Part shown: one piece after another, positions 45,539 to 55,397 of the stretch | Layout of the letters: every line of letters begins with the position of its first letter | Position numbering within the stretch: position 1 is the stretch's first letter | DNA from: Agitococcus sp. | GTDB lineage: Bacteria > Pseudomonadota > Gammaproteobacteria > Pseudomonadales > Moraxellaceae | Assembly: GCA_030646715.1 (NCBI GenBank) | Contig: JAUSLJ010000033.1 | Location: 310,001-374,000 of the forward strand | DNA length: 64,000 bases | Direction of reading: 5' to 3' | The notes under the pieces: model-generated | The model's input: only the letters and a program-made list of their open reading frames with translations | Told to the model about the DNA's origin: nothing | The model's database searches: none | Made by a program: the position numbers and the translations under genes

Positions 45539-46522
45539 ATGACTACGCAAATACAACATAGCAACGATCCAATTCCTGAAATTTTTACCGCGACCATTCC
45601 CGCCGATTGGGGTGGAGGCCGATTAGACCAAACCGCCGCCCGTTTATTTAGTGATTATTCACGCGAACGGATCAAAGAGTGGATTCATCAAGGCCATTTA
45701 TTGATTGATGGTAAAACTTTACGCCCTAAAGATCGTGTTGTTGGCGGTGAGATTCTAACCTTAAGCGTCGTTTTAGTGTCAGAAACCGAAGCCTTACCGC
45801 AAGATATACCGCTGAATATCGTTTACGAAGATGAACATATTTTGGTATTAGATAAGCCTGCGGGGTTGGTGGTTCATCCGGGTGCGGGTAATGCCGATGG
45901 CACTTTGCTCAATGCTTTGTTGTTTCATTGCCCTGAATTACAGAATATTCCGCGTGCAGGTTTGGTGCATCGGATTGATAAAGACACCACTGGATTGTTA
46001 GTCGTGGCCAAAACCTTGCCTGCCCATGCCTATTTAGTGGCGCAATTAAGCGAAAAAAATGTCTATCGTGAGTACGAAGCAGTAGTACAAGGCTTATTGG
46101 TCAGTGGTGGCACCATTGATGCGCCTATCGCGCGACATCCGCATGAGCGCATTAAAATGGCGGTGGTGACGGGCGGTAAACACGCAGTAACGCATTTTCG
46201 CGTCATCAAACGTTATCGTGGTTTAACTCATGTCCGTGTGGAGTTGGAAACAGGGCGTACTCATCAAATTCGGGTGCATTTTGCTCATAAAGGCCATCCG
46301 TTGTTGGGTGATCCTGTCTATGCAGGTCGGCCACGTTTGCCTAAAGGCGCATCGCCTGAATTGATTCATGCCTTGCAAACCTTTCCACGCCAAGCCTTAC
46401 ACGCACGCCGCTTAAGTTTGGTGCATCCTGTGACGTTTGACCAATTAGCCTTTGAGTCGCCATTGCCTGATGATTTTGTTGCGTTATTGGCCGCTTTAGA
46501 TGTCGATTTAAAAGGCGAGTAA
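45539..46522 (+). CDS. rluD: 23S rRNA pseudouridine synthase RluD
   Basis: Makes pseudouridines 1911, 1915 and 1917 in helix 69 of 23S rRNA. It is 327 aa with an N-terminal S4 RNA-binding domain (GGRLDQTAARLFSDYSRERIKEWI) and the synthase domain. The catalytic Asp is in HRIDKDTTGL (about 149), and VELETGRTHQIRVHFAHKGHP is the family signature. It is divergent from bamD. In E. coli pgeF and clpB follow directly; here they lie 12-14 kb downstream. Confidence 0.96.
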   Translation: MTTQIQHSNDPIPEIFTATIPADWGGGRLDQTAARLFSDYSRERIKEWIHQGHLLIDGKTLRPKDRVVGGEILTLSVVLVSETEALPQDIPLNIVYEDEHILVLDKPAGLVVHPGAGNADGTLLNALLFHCPELQNIPRAGLVHRIDKDTTGLLVVAKTLPAHAYLVAQLSEKNVYREYEAVVQGLLVSGGTIDAPIARHPHERIKMAVVTGGKHAVTHFRVIKRYRGLTHVRVELETGRTHQIRVHFAHKGHPLLGDPVYAGRPRLPKGASPELIHALQTFPRQALHARRLSLVHPVTFDQLAFESPLPDDFVALLAALDVDLKGE

Positions 46523-46535
46523 GCATGGAGCTAAA

Positions 46536-46551
46536 TGTGATTGAAATCACA
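46536..46551 (+). promoter_or_regulatory. CRP/Vfr-type binding site TGTGA-N6-TCACA
   Basis: A perfect TGTGATTGAAATCACA palindrome lies upstream of the small zinc-ribbon gene. A TTGAGT / TATAAG promoter-like pair lies downstream at about 46583-46617, which would put the site roughly 75-80 bases ahead of the transcription start, a usual place for activation by CRP. Confidence 0.65.
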
Positions 46552-46655
46552 CAACTCTTTTGCGATGGTTATATTTCATGAGATTGTCATTGAGTTGTTT
46601 TATGGTGAGGGTATATAAGCTAAGCGTCATAAGGAATGAATTGTAGGAGATGGAA

Positions 46656-46871
46656 ATGTATAAAATGCGTACTCGTCACAGCTCACGCTGGGAAAAGTTG
46701 ATGTGTCACTGGTTTGGTCACGAAATGGTTGATGGTTTGAAGTACCATTCAGTAACGAAACGTGGTTGTTCAAAAGTCTGCCAACGTTGTGGTGTTTATG
46801 ATGTTTTGGAGGAGAACGTGGGCAATCCACCATCCTCTTCAGTTACACCACAGCAGTCGTTTAAAACTTGA
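46656..46871 (+). CDS. Small zinc-ribbon-like protein (DUF1660-like)
   Basis: A 71-aa protein with LMCHWFGHEM at the N-terminus and CSKVCQRCG later, a Cys/His set that can bind zinc and resembles the DUF1660 pattern seen in phage and bacterial genomes. I chose the ATG at 46656 because TAGGAG is 6 bases upstream; the in-frame ATG at 46650 overlaps it. It lies after a CRP-type site. The C-terminal 25 residues are Ser/Pro-rich. The function is unknown. Confidence 0.7.
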   Translation: MYKMRTRHSSRWEKLMCHWFGHEMVDGLKYHSVTKRGCSKVCQRCGVYDVLEENVGNPPSSSVTPQQSFKT

Positions 46872-47405
46872 TTAGAGTTTAAACATCGGTAAGGGATTAA
46901 GTGGATGTTTTAGAATGTGTTTGGCCGAGTTTTTAGCCAATAACTGATGAAAACCATTATTCGGAAACGCCTCTTTCACAAATTGAATCAACGATTTGTC
47001 TAAACCAAAATGCACAAAGCCGAGACTGACATCCAACCAGTCGGCTTTGCGCATGGCTTCCACTAAGGAGCTGCTGTGATAGGCTCTGATTTTATGGTGG
47101 TTATTAATCATCGCCACCACTTCATCCGTCCAAGCCGTATGGCGATGTTTGAGTAAATATTCCCGCGCTAATTGCTCAGAAGGGGCGAGGTAATCAAAGG
47201 TCTGATGACTCCATATTCCTAAATCATGGAAGGCGATGGCAATTGCGCCTTTATCCATGTTCATCGGCGTTTTGGCAATGAACGCCGCATAAAAATTCAA
47301 CACCCGATAACAATGGTTCTTGTAGGCGATAAAGTCCTCACCGAGTGCATTTTGCCAAGTTTCTAAGACTTCATCCAAAATCATATTTTTTTTAATAATA
47401 GTCAT
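46872..47405 (-). CDS. HD-domain metal-dependent phosphohydrolase
   Basis: A 177-aa protein with the HD signature AIAFHDLGIWSHQTFDYL, preceded by HCYRVLNFY (first metal His) and followed by MINNHHKI and RKADWLDVS. The family includes nucleotide phosphohydrolases; the substrate here is unknown. It is cytoplasmic. Its stop codon directly abuts that of the convergent zinc-ribbon gene. AGAGAAATA lies before the ATG. Confidence 0.85.
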   Translation of the reverse strand: MTIIKKNMILDEVLETWQNALGEDFIAYKNHCYRVLNFYAAFIAKTPMNMDKGAIAIAFHDLGIWSHQTFDYLAPSEQLAREYLLKHRHTAWTDEVVAMINNHHKIRAYHSSSLVEAMRKADWLDVSLGFVHFGLDKSLIQFVKEAFPNNGFHQLLAKNSAKHILKHPLNPLPMFKL

Positions 47406-47550
47406 ATTTATTTCTCTATTTATGGTGGAGTTATCTGTTTTTGTGCGCTCAAAGAAAGCGTAAAACGCTATGATTAGCTATCTTTGATTTACGCGATTAT
47501 CGCATATTTCCATAATTACCCCAGCCACTTTTGCCTAAGTGGACGTTTTT

Positions 47551-47586
47551 CCCCCTCTTTATTTAAAGAGGGGTCAGGGGAGATTT
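47551..47586 (+). repeat. CCCCTCTTT...AAAGAGGGGTCAGGGGAGATTT repeat copy
   Basis: Fourth copy of the family at 12359-12462 and 39505-39538. It lies in the leader of the macroglobulin gene, 23 bases before its ATG, so it may be transcribed as a hairpin in the 5' untranslated region. Confidence 0.65.
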
Positions 47587-47608
47587 CCACCATCGCATAG
47601 GAGGCGAT

Positions 47609-50600
47609 ATGTCCCGTCTAGTGTGGCCATTGTTTATCTGCTGGCTAAGTTTGTCTTTTTCTCATGCTTATGCCCTGAGCGTCAATGATTTGATGGGGCA
47701 AGCCAAAAGTGTCGCTTATCAAGCAATGGGCAAAACAGTCGCTTTAAAAAGCTTTAGTCCACAAGGCGATGTTGGCTCAGTTAGCCAAGCGCGCGCCCGT
47801 TTTTCGGAAGACATGGTGCGCGTGGGTGATAAAAATGTGCGTAATCCTTTTTTTGTCAGTGAGAGCTGTAAAAATTATGGCAGTGGCCGTTGGTTAGACA
47901 CGAAAACATGGGTTTATCATTTTAATTCTCAACTTCCTGTCGGTGTGATTTGTGAGTTTAAATTAGTCGCGGGTTTGAAAAATGTACAAGGCAAGCCTGT
48001 CAGTGCTTTTCCTAATTATCGGTTTAAGGTCGGTGATGTGACTTTTGGTTATGAGCGCAGTGTTACCCAATCAGTCAGGGTCATTGATTCATGGCCACGC
48101 CATCAAGACGAAATTTTAGATGACCAAGTTTTTTTAATTAAATTAGATAAGTCAACGGATACCCGTTCATTACCCAATAATGTGTATTGTTTAACCAGTG
48201 ATTCGCCCGAAAAGTTATTTGTGAAGTTTTTTACCCCCGCAGAAACAACCGCTTGGCTTACCAAGCAAGATAAGGTGATTGTTGATTGGTGGCGTGGCCA
48301 AAAGTCCGATGAGTATTATATTAACGACCGTAGCGTCCAAGATACCGTCTTAGAATGGCGTGCGTTAAGTTGTGGTCGTCGTTTGACAGCAGGGCAGGAT
48401 GTACGTTTGATTTTTGGCAAAAATGTGGTGTCTTCAACCAACGTTAAACGCAGTAGCGACCAAGTTTTAGCTTATAAAGTCCGCCAACCGTTTACCGTTA
48501 ACTTTAGTTGCCCACGCCAAAATGCCAAAGCCCCGTGTGTGCCATTAACCGATATGGAAATACGATTTTCGGAAGTGGTCACTGCCGATAAGTTAAAAGC
48601 CATTCGATTGCAAGGCGCGACTAAGGTTTGGACTCCTGTGCCCAATAATGGTGATGCCTTTGAGGATGGTTATGTTGTACGTTTTGCAGCACCATTTCCT
48701 GCGAACTCAGCGTTTATTTTAAGCTTGCCGAGTGGCATTAATGACGTTTTTGCTCGACCACTGAGTAATGCTAAAGGTTTTCCATTGCAGGTAAAAACAG
48801 GGGATTATCCGCCCTTAGCCAAGTTTGCGGCTGATTTTGGTGTTGTGGAAACGGCTGTGGGTGCTGTGCCTGTCACGGTTCGTAACTTAGAACCCAGTTT
48901 ATCGGCAAAAACCGAAGCTAAGCTATATAGCTTAAAAATCGCCGATGACGAATTGGCCATCGTCAAAGCGTTAAAAAATTATGCCAGTGATGGCAACTAT
49001 GGCCGTTTAGACAAACCTTTAATCACCAAAGAAGTTGGTGTTACGGTTCAGCCTTTGCCGAAGCAATTGACCGCCAAAGAATTTGAAGTCATCGGTATTC
49101 CTGTCACTAATGGCTTATACATCCACGAAATTGAGAGTCGCTACTTAGGCGAGTGGATTAGTCAAAAGCCGCAATCTGCCTTTGTTCATAGCATGAGTTT
49201 AGTCACTAATTTAGGTGTGCATGTGCAAATGGGCAAAGCCAGTGGTCTGGTATGGGTAACGGATTTAGCCAAAGGTCTGCCTGTTGCGAATGCTTCGGTC
49301 AGCGTTTGGGATTGTGTCAATAGTAAGCAATTATGGACAGGCCAAACCAATGCTCAAGGCACGGTAAAAGTCGCTAAAGAGGTATTTAAAGAGCCTGACT
49401 ATCCAGAAAATATGCCCAATGTCACCAGTTGCCAAAATTCATCATGGGTGATTTTTGCTAAAAGTGGTAATGACCGTAGTTTTGCCTTGTCTGAGTGGAA
49501 TAACGGCATTGAAACATGGCGTTATAATTTTAATTCAGGTTCTTATTATGATGAAGGCGAATACTACGGCGATATGAAGTCCACAGGCGATTTCATCGGC
49601 CATACGATTTTTGACCGTAGCTTGTTGCGTGTCGGCGAAACCGTTCATATGCAACATCTCGTTCGTTATGCCAAATTATCGGGTTTAAGTGCGCCAAACA
49701 AAGACTTTTCGGTTAACAAAATCATTTTAGAACACTCAGGCAGTGGTGAACAATTTGAAGTAGCGGCAAGTTTTAATCCGATTGGTAATGCTGATAATGA
49801 ATGGAAAATCCCTAAAAATGCCAAATTGGGCGATTATTGTGCGCGTTTAGAAATAGACAATGACCAAACTTTATATACAGGTTGCTTTAAAGTCGCGGCG
49901 TTTAGATTGCCCGTGTTAAAAGCCGATTTAGGTTTGCCATCAGTCACCACCGTCAATAACGCGAATACCTTGCCAATGCAACTCCAGTTACGGTATTTAA
50001 GTGGTGGTGGTTTTAGCAATGCGCCTGTGAAAGTGCGTGGGCGTGTCAGTTCGACGTGGCCACGTATTAAGGGTTTTGATGAATTTAATTTTAACTCTGT
50101 ACCGTTAAATCCCCCGAAAAAAAATGAGGAAAATCTACCATCAGAAGTGGATTTAGAAGAACAATCTTTGACTTTAGATGGGAGTGGAACTTTAAACATT
50201 GCCAGCCCTAAATTGCCAAAAATTCAACAAGTCAGCACCGTGAATATGGAAATGGAGTTTCGTGATCCGAGTGGCGAAACGCAAACCGTGGGGGCAACAA
50301 GCACCATTTGGCCTGCGTCAGTATTGGTCGGTTCGCGTGTGCAGTCGTCTTGGTTAGGAGCTGGCGAACCTGTGAAAGTGGAGTTTATCACCGTCAATCA
50401 GCAACAGCAGGCCGCGCCCAATACGCCGATCACTATCAAAGGCGAAATGATTCGTTATGATAGCCATCGTAAACGCACTTTAGGCGGTTATTACTCTTAC
50501 GATACCACGCCTGTAAAAACGCCGATTGCCGTTAATTGTGGCACTCACACCAATGCCCAAGGGCGATTACTGTGTGTTTTGCCATTAAAAACATCGGGTG

Positions 50601-53398
50601 AATTGCAATTAACAGCCATTAGTACTGATGCCCAAGGTCGTCAAGCGGCCACTCAAACCAGTGTTTGGGTCGGTGGCGGTGATGATTGGTGGTTTGACCA
50701 AGGCAACGATGACCGTATTGATGTTATTGCCGATAAAAAGAACTATCAAACAGGCGATGTTGCTCATTTACAAGTGCGGATGCCCTTTCGTGAAGCAACA
50801 GCATTAGTGGCGGTAGAGCGTGATGGCATTATGGAAAGCTTTGTCGTGCCTTTATCGGGCAAAGAGCCCGTTGTTGATGTGCCGATTAAAGGCGAATACT
50901 CGCCCAATGTTTATGTTTCGGTGTTTGTGGTTCGTGGTCGTAGCAATGATATTCAAGCAACGGCGTTAGTTGACTTAGGTAAACCCGCCTTTAAGATGGG
51001 CATTGCTGAATTAAAAGTCGGTTGGGAAGGCTTTAAATTAGGAGTGGATGTCAGCACCGATAAAACCGTGTATCACCCGAAAGAACAAGCCCAAGTGACG
51101 GTGAAAGTTTCGCCCGCCAAAGGTCGTGGCGAGTTACCCACCAATACTGAAATTACCTTAGCGGTGGTTGATGAAGCTTTATTAGAGTTGGCCGATAACA
51201 AATCGTGGGATGTTTTACCGTCGATGATGTTAGAGCGCGCCTATGGCATCAATACCGCCACCAATCAATTGCAAGTGGTCGGTAAACGTCATTTTGGTAA
51301 AAAAGCCTTGCCCAGTGGCGGTGGCGGTGGTCGCGGCGGTTCAACCCGTGAATTGTTTGATACCTTGTTATTGTGGCAGGCCAGTGCGCCCGTTGATGCT
51401 CAAGGATTTGCGCATTTCACTGTGCCAATTAATGACTCTTTAACCAGCTTCAAAGTGGTGGCCATTGCCAGTTCCCGCGAGCAATTTGGTACAGGCAGTC
51501 AAAGTTTCCGCAGTAGCCAAGAAGTGCAAGTATTAAGTGGTTTACCGTTGACAGTGCGCGATGGTGATAACTATCAAGCTGAATTTACTGTCCGTAATAG
51601 CAGTGAACAGGCTGATACTATCGACGTCACAGTCGATTCTCCAGCCCTAAAAACATCCTTCAAAACCCGTTTGGCTTTAGCGGCGAACTCCTCACAATTA
51701 GTCACCATTCCCGTCATTGTCCCGCGCGATATTGACGTTTTAACATGGCAAATCAGTGCGCAAGGTCAACAGTACAGTGACAAATTAAAAGTCAGTCAAA
51801 AAGTCTTGCCGTCAGTGCCGTTGCAGTTATTACAAACGACATTAACCCAACTGCAAGACAAACCGTTTAGCGAAGCGATAGCCGCTTTACCTGCTAGTGC
51901 TTTAGAGGGTAGCCAACTGCAAATTGACGTTCAGCCCAATTTAGGCGGGACATTAGGGCCCGTCAAAGAGTGGTTTCGCTATTATCCCTATGCCTGTTTA
52001 GAGCAAAAAACGACAGCATCCGCAGGCTTACAAGATAAAGCGGTGTGGTCAATCATCATGGGTGATTTGCCGACCTATTTAGATAAAGACGGTTTAGCGA
52101 AGTTTTATCCCAGTAACGGCGAGAGCGCGGGTTCGTCCTTTTTAACGGCGCATATTTTACGGTTAGCGAAAGCCTTGCAGTGGCCAATTCCCGAAGATAG
52201 CCGCAATAAAATGCTTGATGCCTTGCAAGCCTATGCCGAACATCGCCTAGATGCCCAAATCTACCGTTATTGGATTTATGAAGAAAATTTTGATGGCGTG
52301 CAACGGCAATTAGAAGTCGCAAGTATCTTGGCGCAATATGGTCGCTTTAAACCCTCATTGCTCGATAACTTACGTGTAGAACCTGCTAAATGGCCGAATC
52401 ATATTCTCATTGATTGGTTTGAGTTGTTGCAAGCTGCGCCGAATGTACCTAAACGAGCTGAAAGACTGGCGCAAGTTATCCAGTTATTAAAAGCGCAATT
52501 AGTGCAGTCAGGTGGCACGATCATGCGTCTAAAAAGTAGCAAAGAACGCTGGTGGTGGTATGACAGTAACGAGTTACTACAAGCTCGGTTAATTTTGGCG
52601 GTGTTAAACGACAAAGCATGGCAAGACGAATTACCGCTGATGGTGCGTGGTTTATTAGGTTATCAACAGCACGGTCATTGGCAAGGCACACAAAGTAATT
52701 TGTGGGGCGGTATTGTCTTTACCCGTTTTAATAACAACAGCCCTGTTGTCAGTGGTGTCACCACAGCACAAGTTGCCAATATTAAAGCCTCGTTTGCTTG
52801 GCCAAGCAGTCAAGCCGCCAGTGCAGGGCAACAAAGCGAAAATAATCCCAATGAGCCAGACTTAATGCTGGCATGGCCAAAACAAGCCAGTACGCTTACA
52901 GTAGAGCATCAAGGTACTGGTAAACCGTGGGTACGGATTTCGGCGGCGGCGCGTGTGCCGATCACTAAAACCATTAACAAAGGTTTTAGCATCACCAAAA
53001 CCATTGTTCCTGTGACGCAAAAGGTGAAAGGCGAGTGGCATATTGGTGATGTATTGCGTGTTGAGTTAAATGCATATTCTCAGCAGGATATGGGTTGGGT
53101 GGTGGTCAATGACCCGATTCCCTCAGGTGCGGTCTTATTAGGTCGTGGCTTAAAACGCGATAGTCAATTATTGGATACAGGAACGAATAAATGGTGGCCT
53201 GTTTATGTTGAATACGCGGCAGATGCTTATCGCGCCTATTATCAGTATTTACCATACAAGGCTTCATGGCAAAATAGCTATACCTTACGCTTAAACCAAG
53301 CAGGCGAGTTTCAGTTACCTGCCACACGAGTTGAAGCGATGTATGCGCCCGATGTTTATGGCTTAAAACCCAATGAAGTGATGGTGGTGAAGCCGTAA
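47609..53398 (+). CDS. yfhM: Bacterial alpha-2-macroglobulin (YfhM-like)
   Basis: A very large (1929 aa) exported protease trap. The N-terminus MSRLVWPLFICWLSLSFSHAYA is a Sec signal; unlike E. coli YfhM there is no lipobox, so it may be free in the periplasm or held by other means. It has MG domains throughout. The bait-like Gly-rich stretch SGGGGGRGGSTRE is near 1235-1250, followed by the macroglobulin core LLWQASAPVDAQGF and LTSFKVVAIAS. The thioester motif is CLEQ (Cys1463). The C-terminal MG10-like end shows YVEYAADAYRAYYQYLPY. It traps proteases that attack the cell. In E. coli pbpC is adjacent; here it is about 3 kb away. Confidence 0.95.
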   Translation: MSRLVWPLFICWLSLSFSHAYALSVNDLMGQAKSVAYQAMGKTVALKSFSPQGDVGSVSQARARFSEDMVRVGDKNVRNPFFVSESCKNYGSGRWLDTKTWVYHFNSQLPVGVICEFKLVAGLKNVQGKPVSAFPNYRFKVGDVTFGYERSVTQSVRVIDSWPRHQDEILDDQVFLIKLDKSTDTRSLPNNVYCLTSDSPEKLFVKFFTPAETTAWLTKQDKVIVDWWRGQKSDEYYINDRSVQDTVLEWRALSCGRRLTAGQDVRLIFGKNVVSSTNVKRSSDQVLAYKVRQPFTVNFSCPRQNAKAPCVPLTDMEIRFSEVVTADKLKAIRLQGATKVWTPVPNNGDAFEDGYVVRFAAPFPANSAFILSLPSGINDVFARPLSNAKGFPLQVKTGDYPPLAKFAADFGVVETAVGAVPVTVRNLEPSLSAKTEAKLYSLKIADDELAIVKALKNYASDGNYGRLDKPLITKEVGVTVQPLPKQLTAKEFEVIGIPVTNGLYIHEIESRYLGEWISQKPQSAFVHSMSLVTNLGVHVQMGKASGLVWVTDLAKGLPVANASVSVWDCVNSKQLWTGQTNAQGTVKVAKEVFKEPDYPENMPNVTSCQNSSWVIFAKSGNDRSFALSEWNNGIETWRYNFNSGSYYDEGEYYGDMKSTGDFIGHTIFDRSLLRVGETVHMQHLVRYAKLSGLSAPNKDFSVNKIILEHSGSGEQFEVAASFNPIGNADNEWKIPKNAKLGDYCARLEIDNDQTLYTGCFKVAAFRLPVLKADLGLPSVTTVNNANTLPMQLQLRYLSGGGFSNAPVKVRGRVSSTWPRIKGFDEFNFNSVPLNPPKKNEENLPSEVDLEEQSLTLDGSGTLNIASPKLPKIQQVSTVNMEMEFRDPSGETQTVGATSTIWPASVLVGSRVQSSWLGAGEPVKVEFITVNQQQQAAPNTPITIKGEMIRYDSHRKRTLGGYYSYDTTPVKTPIAVNCGTHTNAQGRLLCVLPLKTSGELQLTAISTDAQGRQAATQTSVWVGGGDDWWFDQGNDDRIDVIADKKNYQTGDVAHLQVRMPFREATALVAVERDGIMESFVVPLSGKEPVVDVPIKGEYSPNVYVSVFVVRGRSNDIQATALVDLGKPAFKMGIAELKVGWEGFKLGVDVSTDKTVYHPKEQAQVTVKVSPAKGRGELPTNTEITLAVVDEALLELADNKSWDVLPSMMLERAYGINTATNQLQVVGKRHFGKKALPSGGGGGRGGSTRELFDTLLLWQASAPVDAQGFAHFTVPINDSLTSFKVVAIASSREQFGTGSQSFRSSQEVQVLSGLPLTVRDGDNYQAEFTVRNSSEQADTIDVTVDSPALKTSFKTRLALAANSSQLVTIPVIVPRDIDVLTWQISAQGQQYSDKLKVSQKVLPSVPLQLLQTTLTQLQDKPFSEAIAALPASALEGSQLQIDVQPNLGGTLGPVKEWFRYYPYACLEQKTTASAGLQDKAVWSIIMGDLPTYLDKDGLAKFYPSNGESAGSSFLTAHILRLAKALQWPIPEDSRNKMLDALQAYAEHRLDAQIYRYWIYEENFDGVQRQLEVASILAQYGRFKPSLLDNLRVEPAKWPNHILIDWFELLQAAPNVPKRAERLAQVIQLLKAQLVQSGGTIMRLKSSKERWWWYDSNELLQARLILAVLNDKAWQDELPLMVRGLLGYQQHGHWQGTQSNLWGGIVFTRFNNNSPVVSGVTTAQVANIKASFAWPSSQAASAGQQSENNPNEPDLMLAWPKQASTLTVEHQGTGKPWVRISAAARVPITKTINKGFSITKTIVPVTQKVKGEWHIGDVLRVELNAYSQQDMGWVVVNDPIPSGAVLLGRGLKRDSQLLDTGTNKWWPVYVEYAADAYRAYYQYLPYKASWQNSYTLRLNQAGEFQLPATRVEAMYAPDVYGLKPNEVMVVKP

Positions 53399-53452
53399 TA
53401 AAGCGATGTTGTAGTGTTGACTGGAGGAGTCTTCGGTTAACACGGCGGATGT

Positions 53453-53494
53453 AGAGAGTATGTCGCCGTCGGCTTCATACTCTCTTTGTTATTT
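53453..53494 (+). terminator. Intrinsic terminator of the macroglobulin gene
   Basis: A perfect 10-bp stem AGAGAGTATG (53453-53462) / CATACTCTCT (53476-53485), followed by TTGTTATTTT, lies 55 bp after the macroglobulin stop. Confidence 0.8.
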
Positions 53495-53595
53495 TCTCTT
53501 TTCTCTGTGCGCGGTCAATGGTAGTCTTCTCGCCATTATTAATAAATATCAACGCACAAAGCCTAAGGCTTTATCAGGATGAGAGGACATAAAAA

Positions 53596-55287
53596 ATGAC
53601 AAATGCCGAAAAAAAGACCCTATTACATTGTTTATTGTATTGGGAAAAAACTACGCCTAGCGGTGTTTATTTAACTCAGCCGTATGGCGATGGTGTCGTT
53701 AAAAACTTTACGTGGCAACAAGTCGGTGACGAAGTTCGTCGTGTGGCGACGTATATTCAAAGTTTAAATCTTCCCCCTAAAAGTAATATTGCTTTATTAG
53801 GCCGTAACTCCGCGCATTGGATTATGGCTGATTTAGCCATTTGGATGGCGGGTCACGTGACTGTGCCGATGTATCCAACACTCAATGGCGAAACGGCCGC
53901 TTACATTTTTGACCACAGTGACGCTAAAGCGTTAATTGTTGGCAAAATGGATGGTAAAGCTGACGGTTGGAAAGAAATTAAAGACGTTATTCCCGCCAGT
54001 TTGCCCATTATCGCCACGCCATTATCGCCCGCCATGTTGGCCGATAAACCGCAATGGACGGACATTGTTGCTAAAAGCGAACCGATGAAAAACCCAACGA
54101 TGCCTGATTTAGACGATATTTCAACGATTGTTTATACCTCGGGTAGTACAGGCCAACCTAAAGGCGTGTTGCATAGCTTCCGTACCATGATTGTTATTAC
54201 GAGCGGCATGGAAGAAATTTGGGGCTTTAGTAATCAAGACCGTATGTTGTCGTATTTGCCGTTAGCGCACGTTGCTGAACGTGCCGCCGTCGAAACGATG
54301 TCGTTATATTTCGGTTTTCATGTCTTTTTCTCCGAAGGTTTAGAAACCTTCCAAAAAGATTTACAACGCGCGCAACCAACGATTTTCTTCTCGGTGCCTC
54401 GTTTGTGGACGAAGTTTTTCTTAGGCGTTAGCGAAAAAATGCCAATGAAAAAGCAAAAGCTGTTATTCAGCTTGCCAATTTTGGGCAAAATCGTCAAAAA
54501 GAAAATTCTCAGCCAGTTGGGTATGGACAAAGTACGCACTGCGTTGACAGGCTCTGCGCCATTACCGCCACATATTATCGAATGGTATCGTAATCTCGGT
54601 TTAGAGTTGTTAGATGTTTATGGCATGTCCGAAAACTTTGCCTACTCTCATGCGTGCAAACCCAATGAAGTACGCGTCGGTTATGTAGGCTCAGTGAATC
54701 CGGGTTGTGAGCATCGTATTGCCGATAACGGCGAGATTCAGGTCAAAAGCCCCGCGCAAATGATTGGTTATTTCAAAATGCCCGACAAAATGGCCGAAGA
54801 AATGACGGATGACGGCTATTTCAAAACAGGTGATCGGGGTGAAATTGACGAAAAAGGCCGCCTAAGAATTACGGGTCGTGTTAAAGAGTTATTCAAAACG
54901 AGCAAAGGCAAATACGTTGCTCCAGCACCAATTGAAAATAAACTCAATAACCACCCAAAAATTGAAGTGGTCTGTGCGACAGGTTCAGGCGAGCCACAAC
55001 CTTTTGCTTTGTTGATGTTGTCTTTAGATGCCATGAAAGAAATACAACGTGGCGAATTGGATAAAGAAACCTTAGCAGCAGAATTCAAAGAGTTGTTGAA
55101 GTCAGTAAATGAAACCTTAGAAGACCATGAGCGCATGGATTATGTCGTTGTCGTTAAAGACCAATGGACAATGGAAAACGGCTTCTTAACACCGACCATG
55201 AAAATCAAACGTAATATCATCGAAGACCGTTATTTAGCCAATGCTGAAAAATGGTTGGGGATGAAGCAACGGGTGATTTGGGAATAG
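53596..55287 (+). CDS. Long-chain acyl-CoA synthetase (AMP-forming)
   Basis: A 563-aa FAA1-type acyl-CoA ligase of the AMP-binding family. It shows VYTSGSTGQPKGVLHSFRT (P-loop, about 178-196), MLSYLPLAHVAER, LLDVYGMSENFAY (adenylate site), GYFKTGDRGEIDEKGRLRITGRVKELFKTSKGKYVAP (hinge) and a C-terminal TPTMKIKRN with the catalytic Lys. It activates long-chain fatty acids for lipid synthesis or degradation. A strong GAGAGGA site precedes the ATG by about 8 bases. It has its own downstream terminator and stands as a single gene between the macroglobulin and the TfpX/TfpZ-like gene. Confidence 0.93.
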   Translation: MTNAEKKTLLHCLLYWEKTTPSGVYLTQPYGDGVVKNFTWQQVGDEVRRVATYIQSLNLPPKSNIALLGRNSAHWIMADLAIWMAGHVTVPMYPTLNGETAAYIFDHSDAKALIVGKMDGKADGWKEIKDVIPASLPIIATPLSPAMLADKPQWTDIVAKSEPMKNPTMPDLDDISTIVYTSGSTGQPKGVLHSFRTMIVITSGMEEIWGFSNQDRMLSYLPLAHVAERAAVETMSLYFGFHVFFSEGLETFQKDLQRAQPTIFFSVPRLWTKFFLGVSEKMPMKKQKLLFSLPILGKIVKKKILSQLGMDKVRTALTGSAPLPPHIIEWYRNLGLELLDVYGMSENFAYSHACKPNEVRVGYVGSVNPGCEHRIADNGEIQVKSPAQMIGYFKMPDKMAEEMTDDGYFKTGDRGEIDEKGRLRITGRVKELFKTSKGKYVAPAPIENKLNNHPKIEVVCATGSGEPQPFALLMLSLDAMKEIQRGELDKETLAAEFKELLKSVNETLEDHERMDYVVVVKDQWTMENGFLTPTMKIKRNIIEDRYLANAEKWLGMKQRVIWE

Positions 55288-55313
55288 TTATTAATAGTTA
55301 TCCCCTATGATAC

Positions 55314-55350
55314 AAGGGCGAACCGATGTGTTCGCCCTTTTTTGTTTTTT
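55314..55350 (+). terminator. Intrinsic terminator of the acyl-CoA synthetase gene
   Basis: A perfect 10-bp stem AAGGGCGAAC (55314-55323) / GTTCGCCCTT (55330-55339) with a CGATGT loop, followed by TTTTGTTTTTT. It also lies downstream of the converging TfpX/TfpZ-like gene. Confidence 0.9.
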
Positions 55351-55397
55351 GGTGAGGTGATTGTCTCAGCGTGAGAGATTGGCGTTATGCCAAGTGC

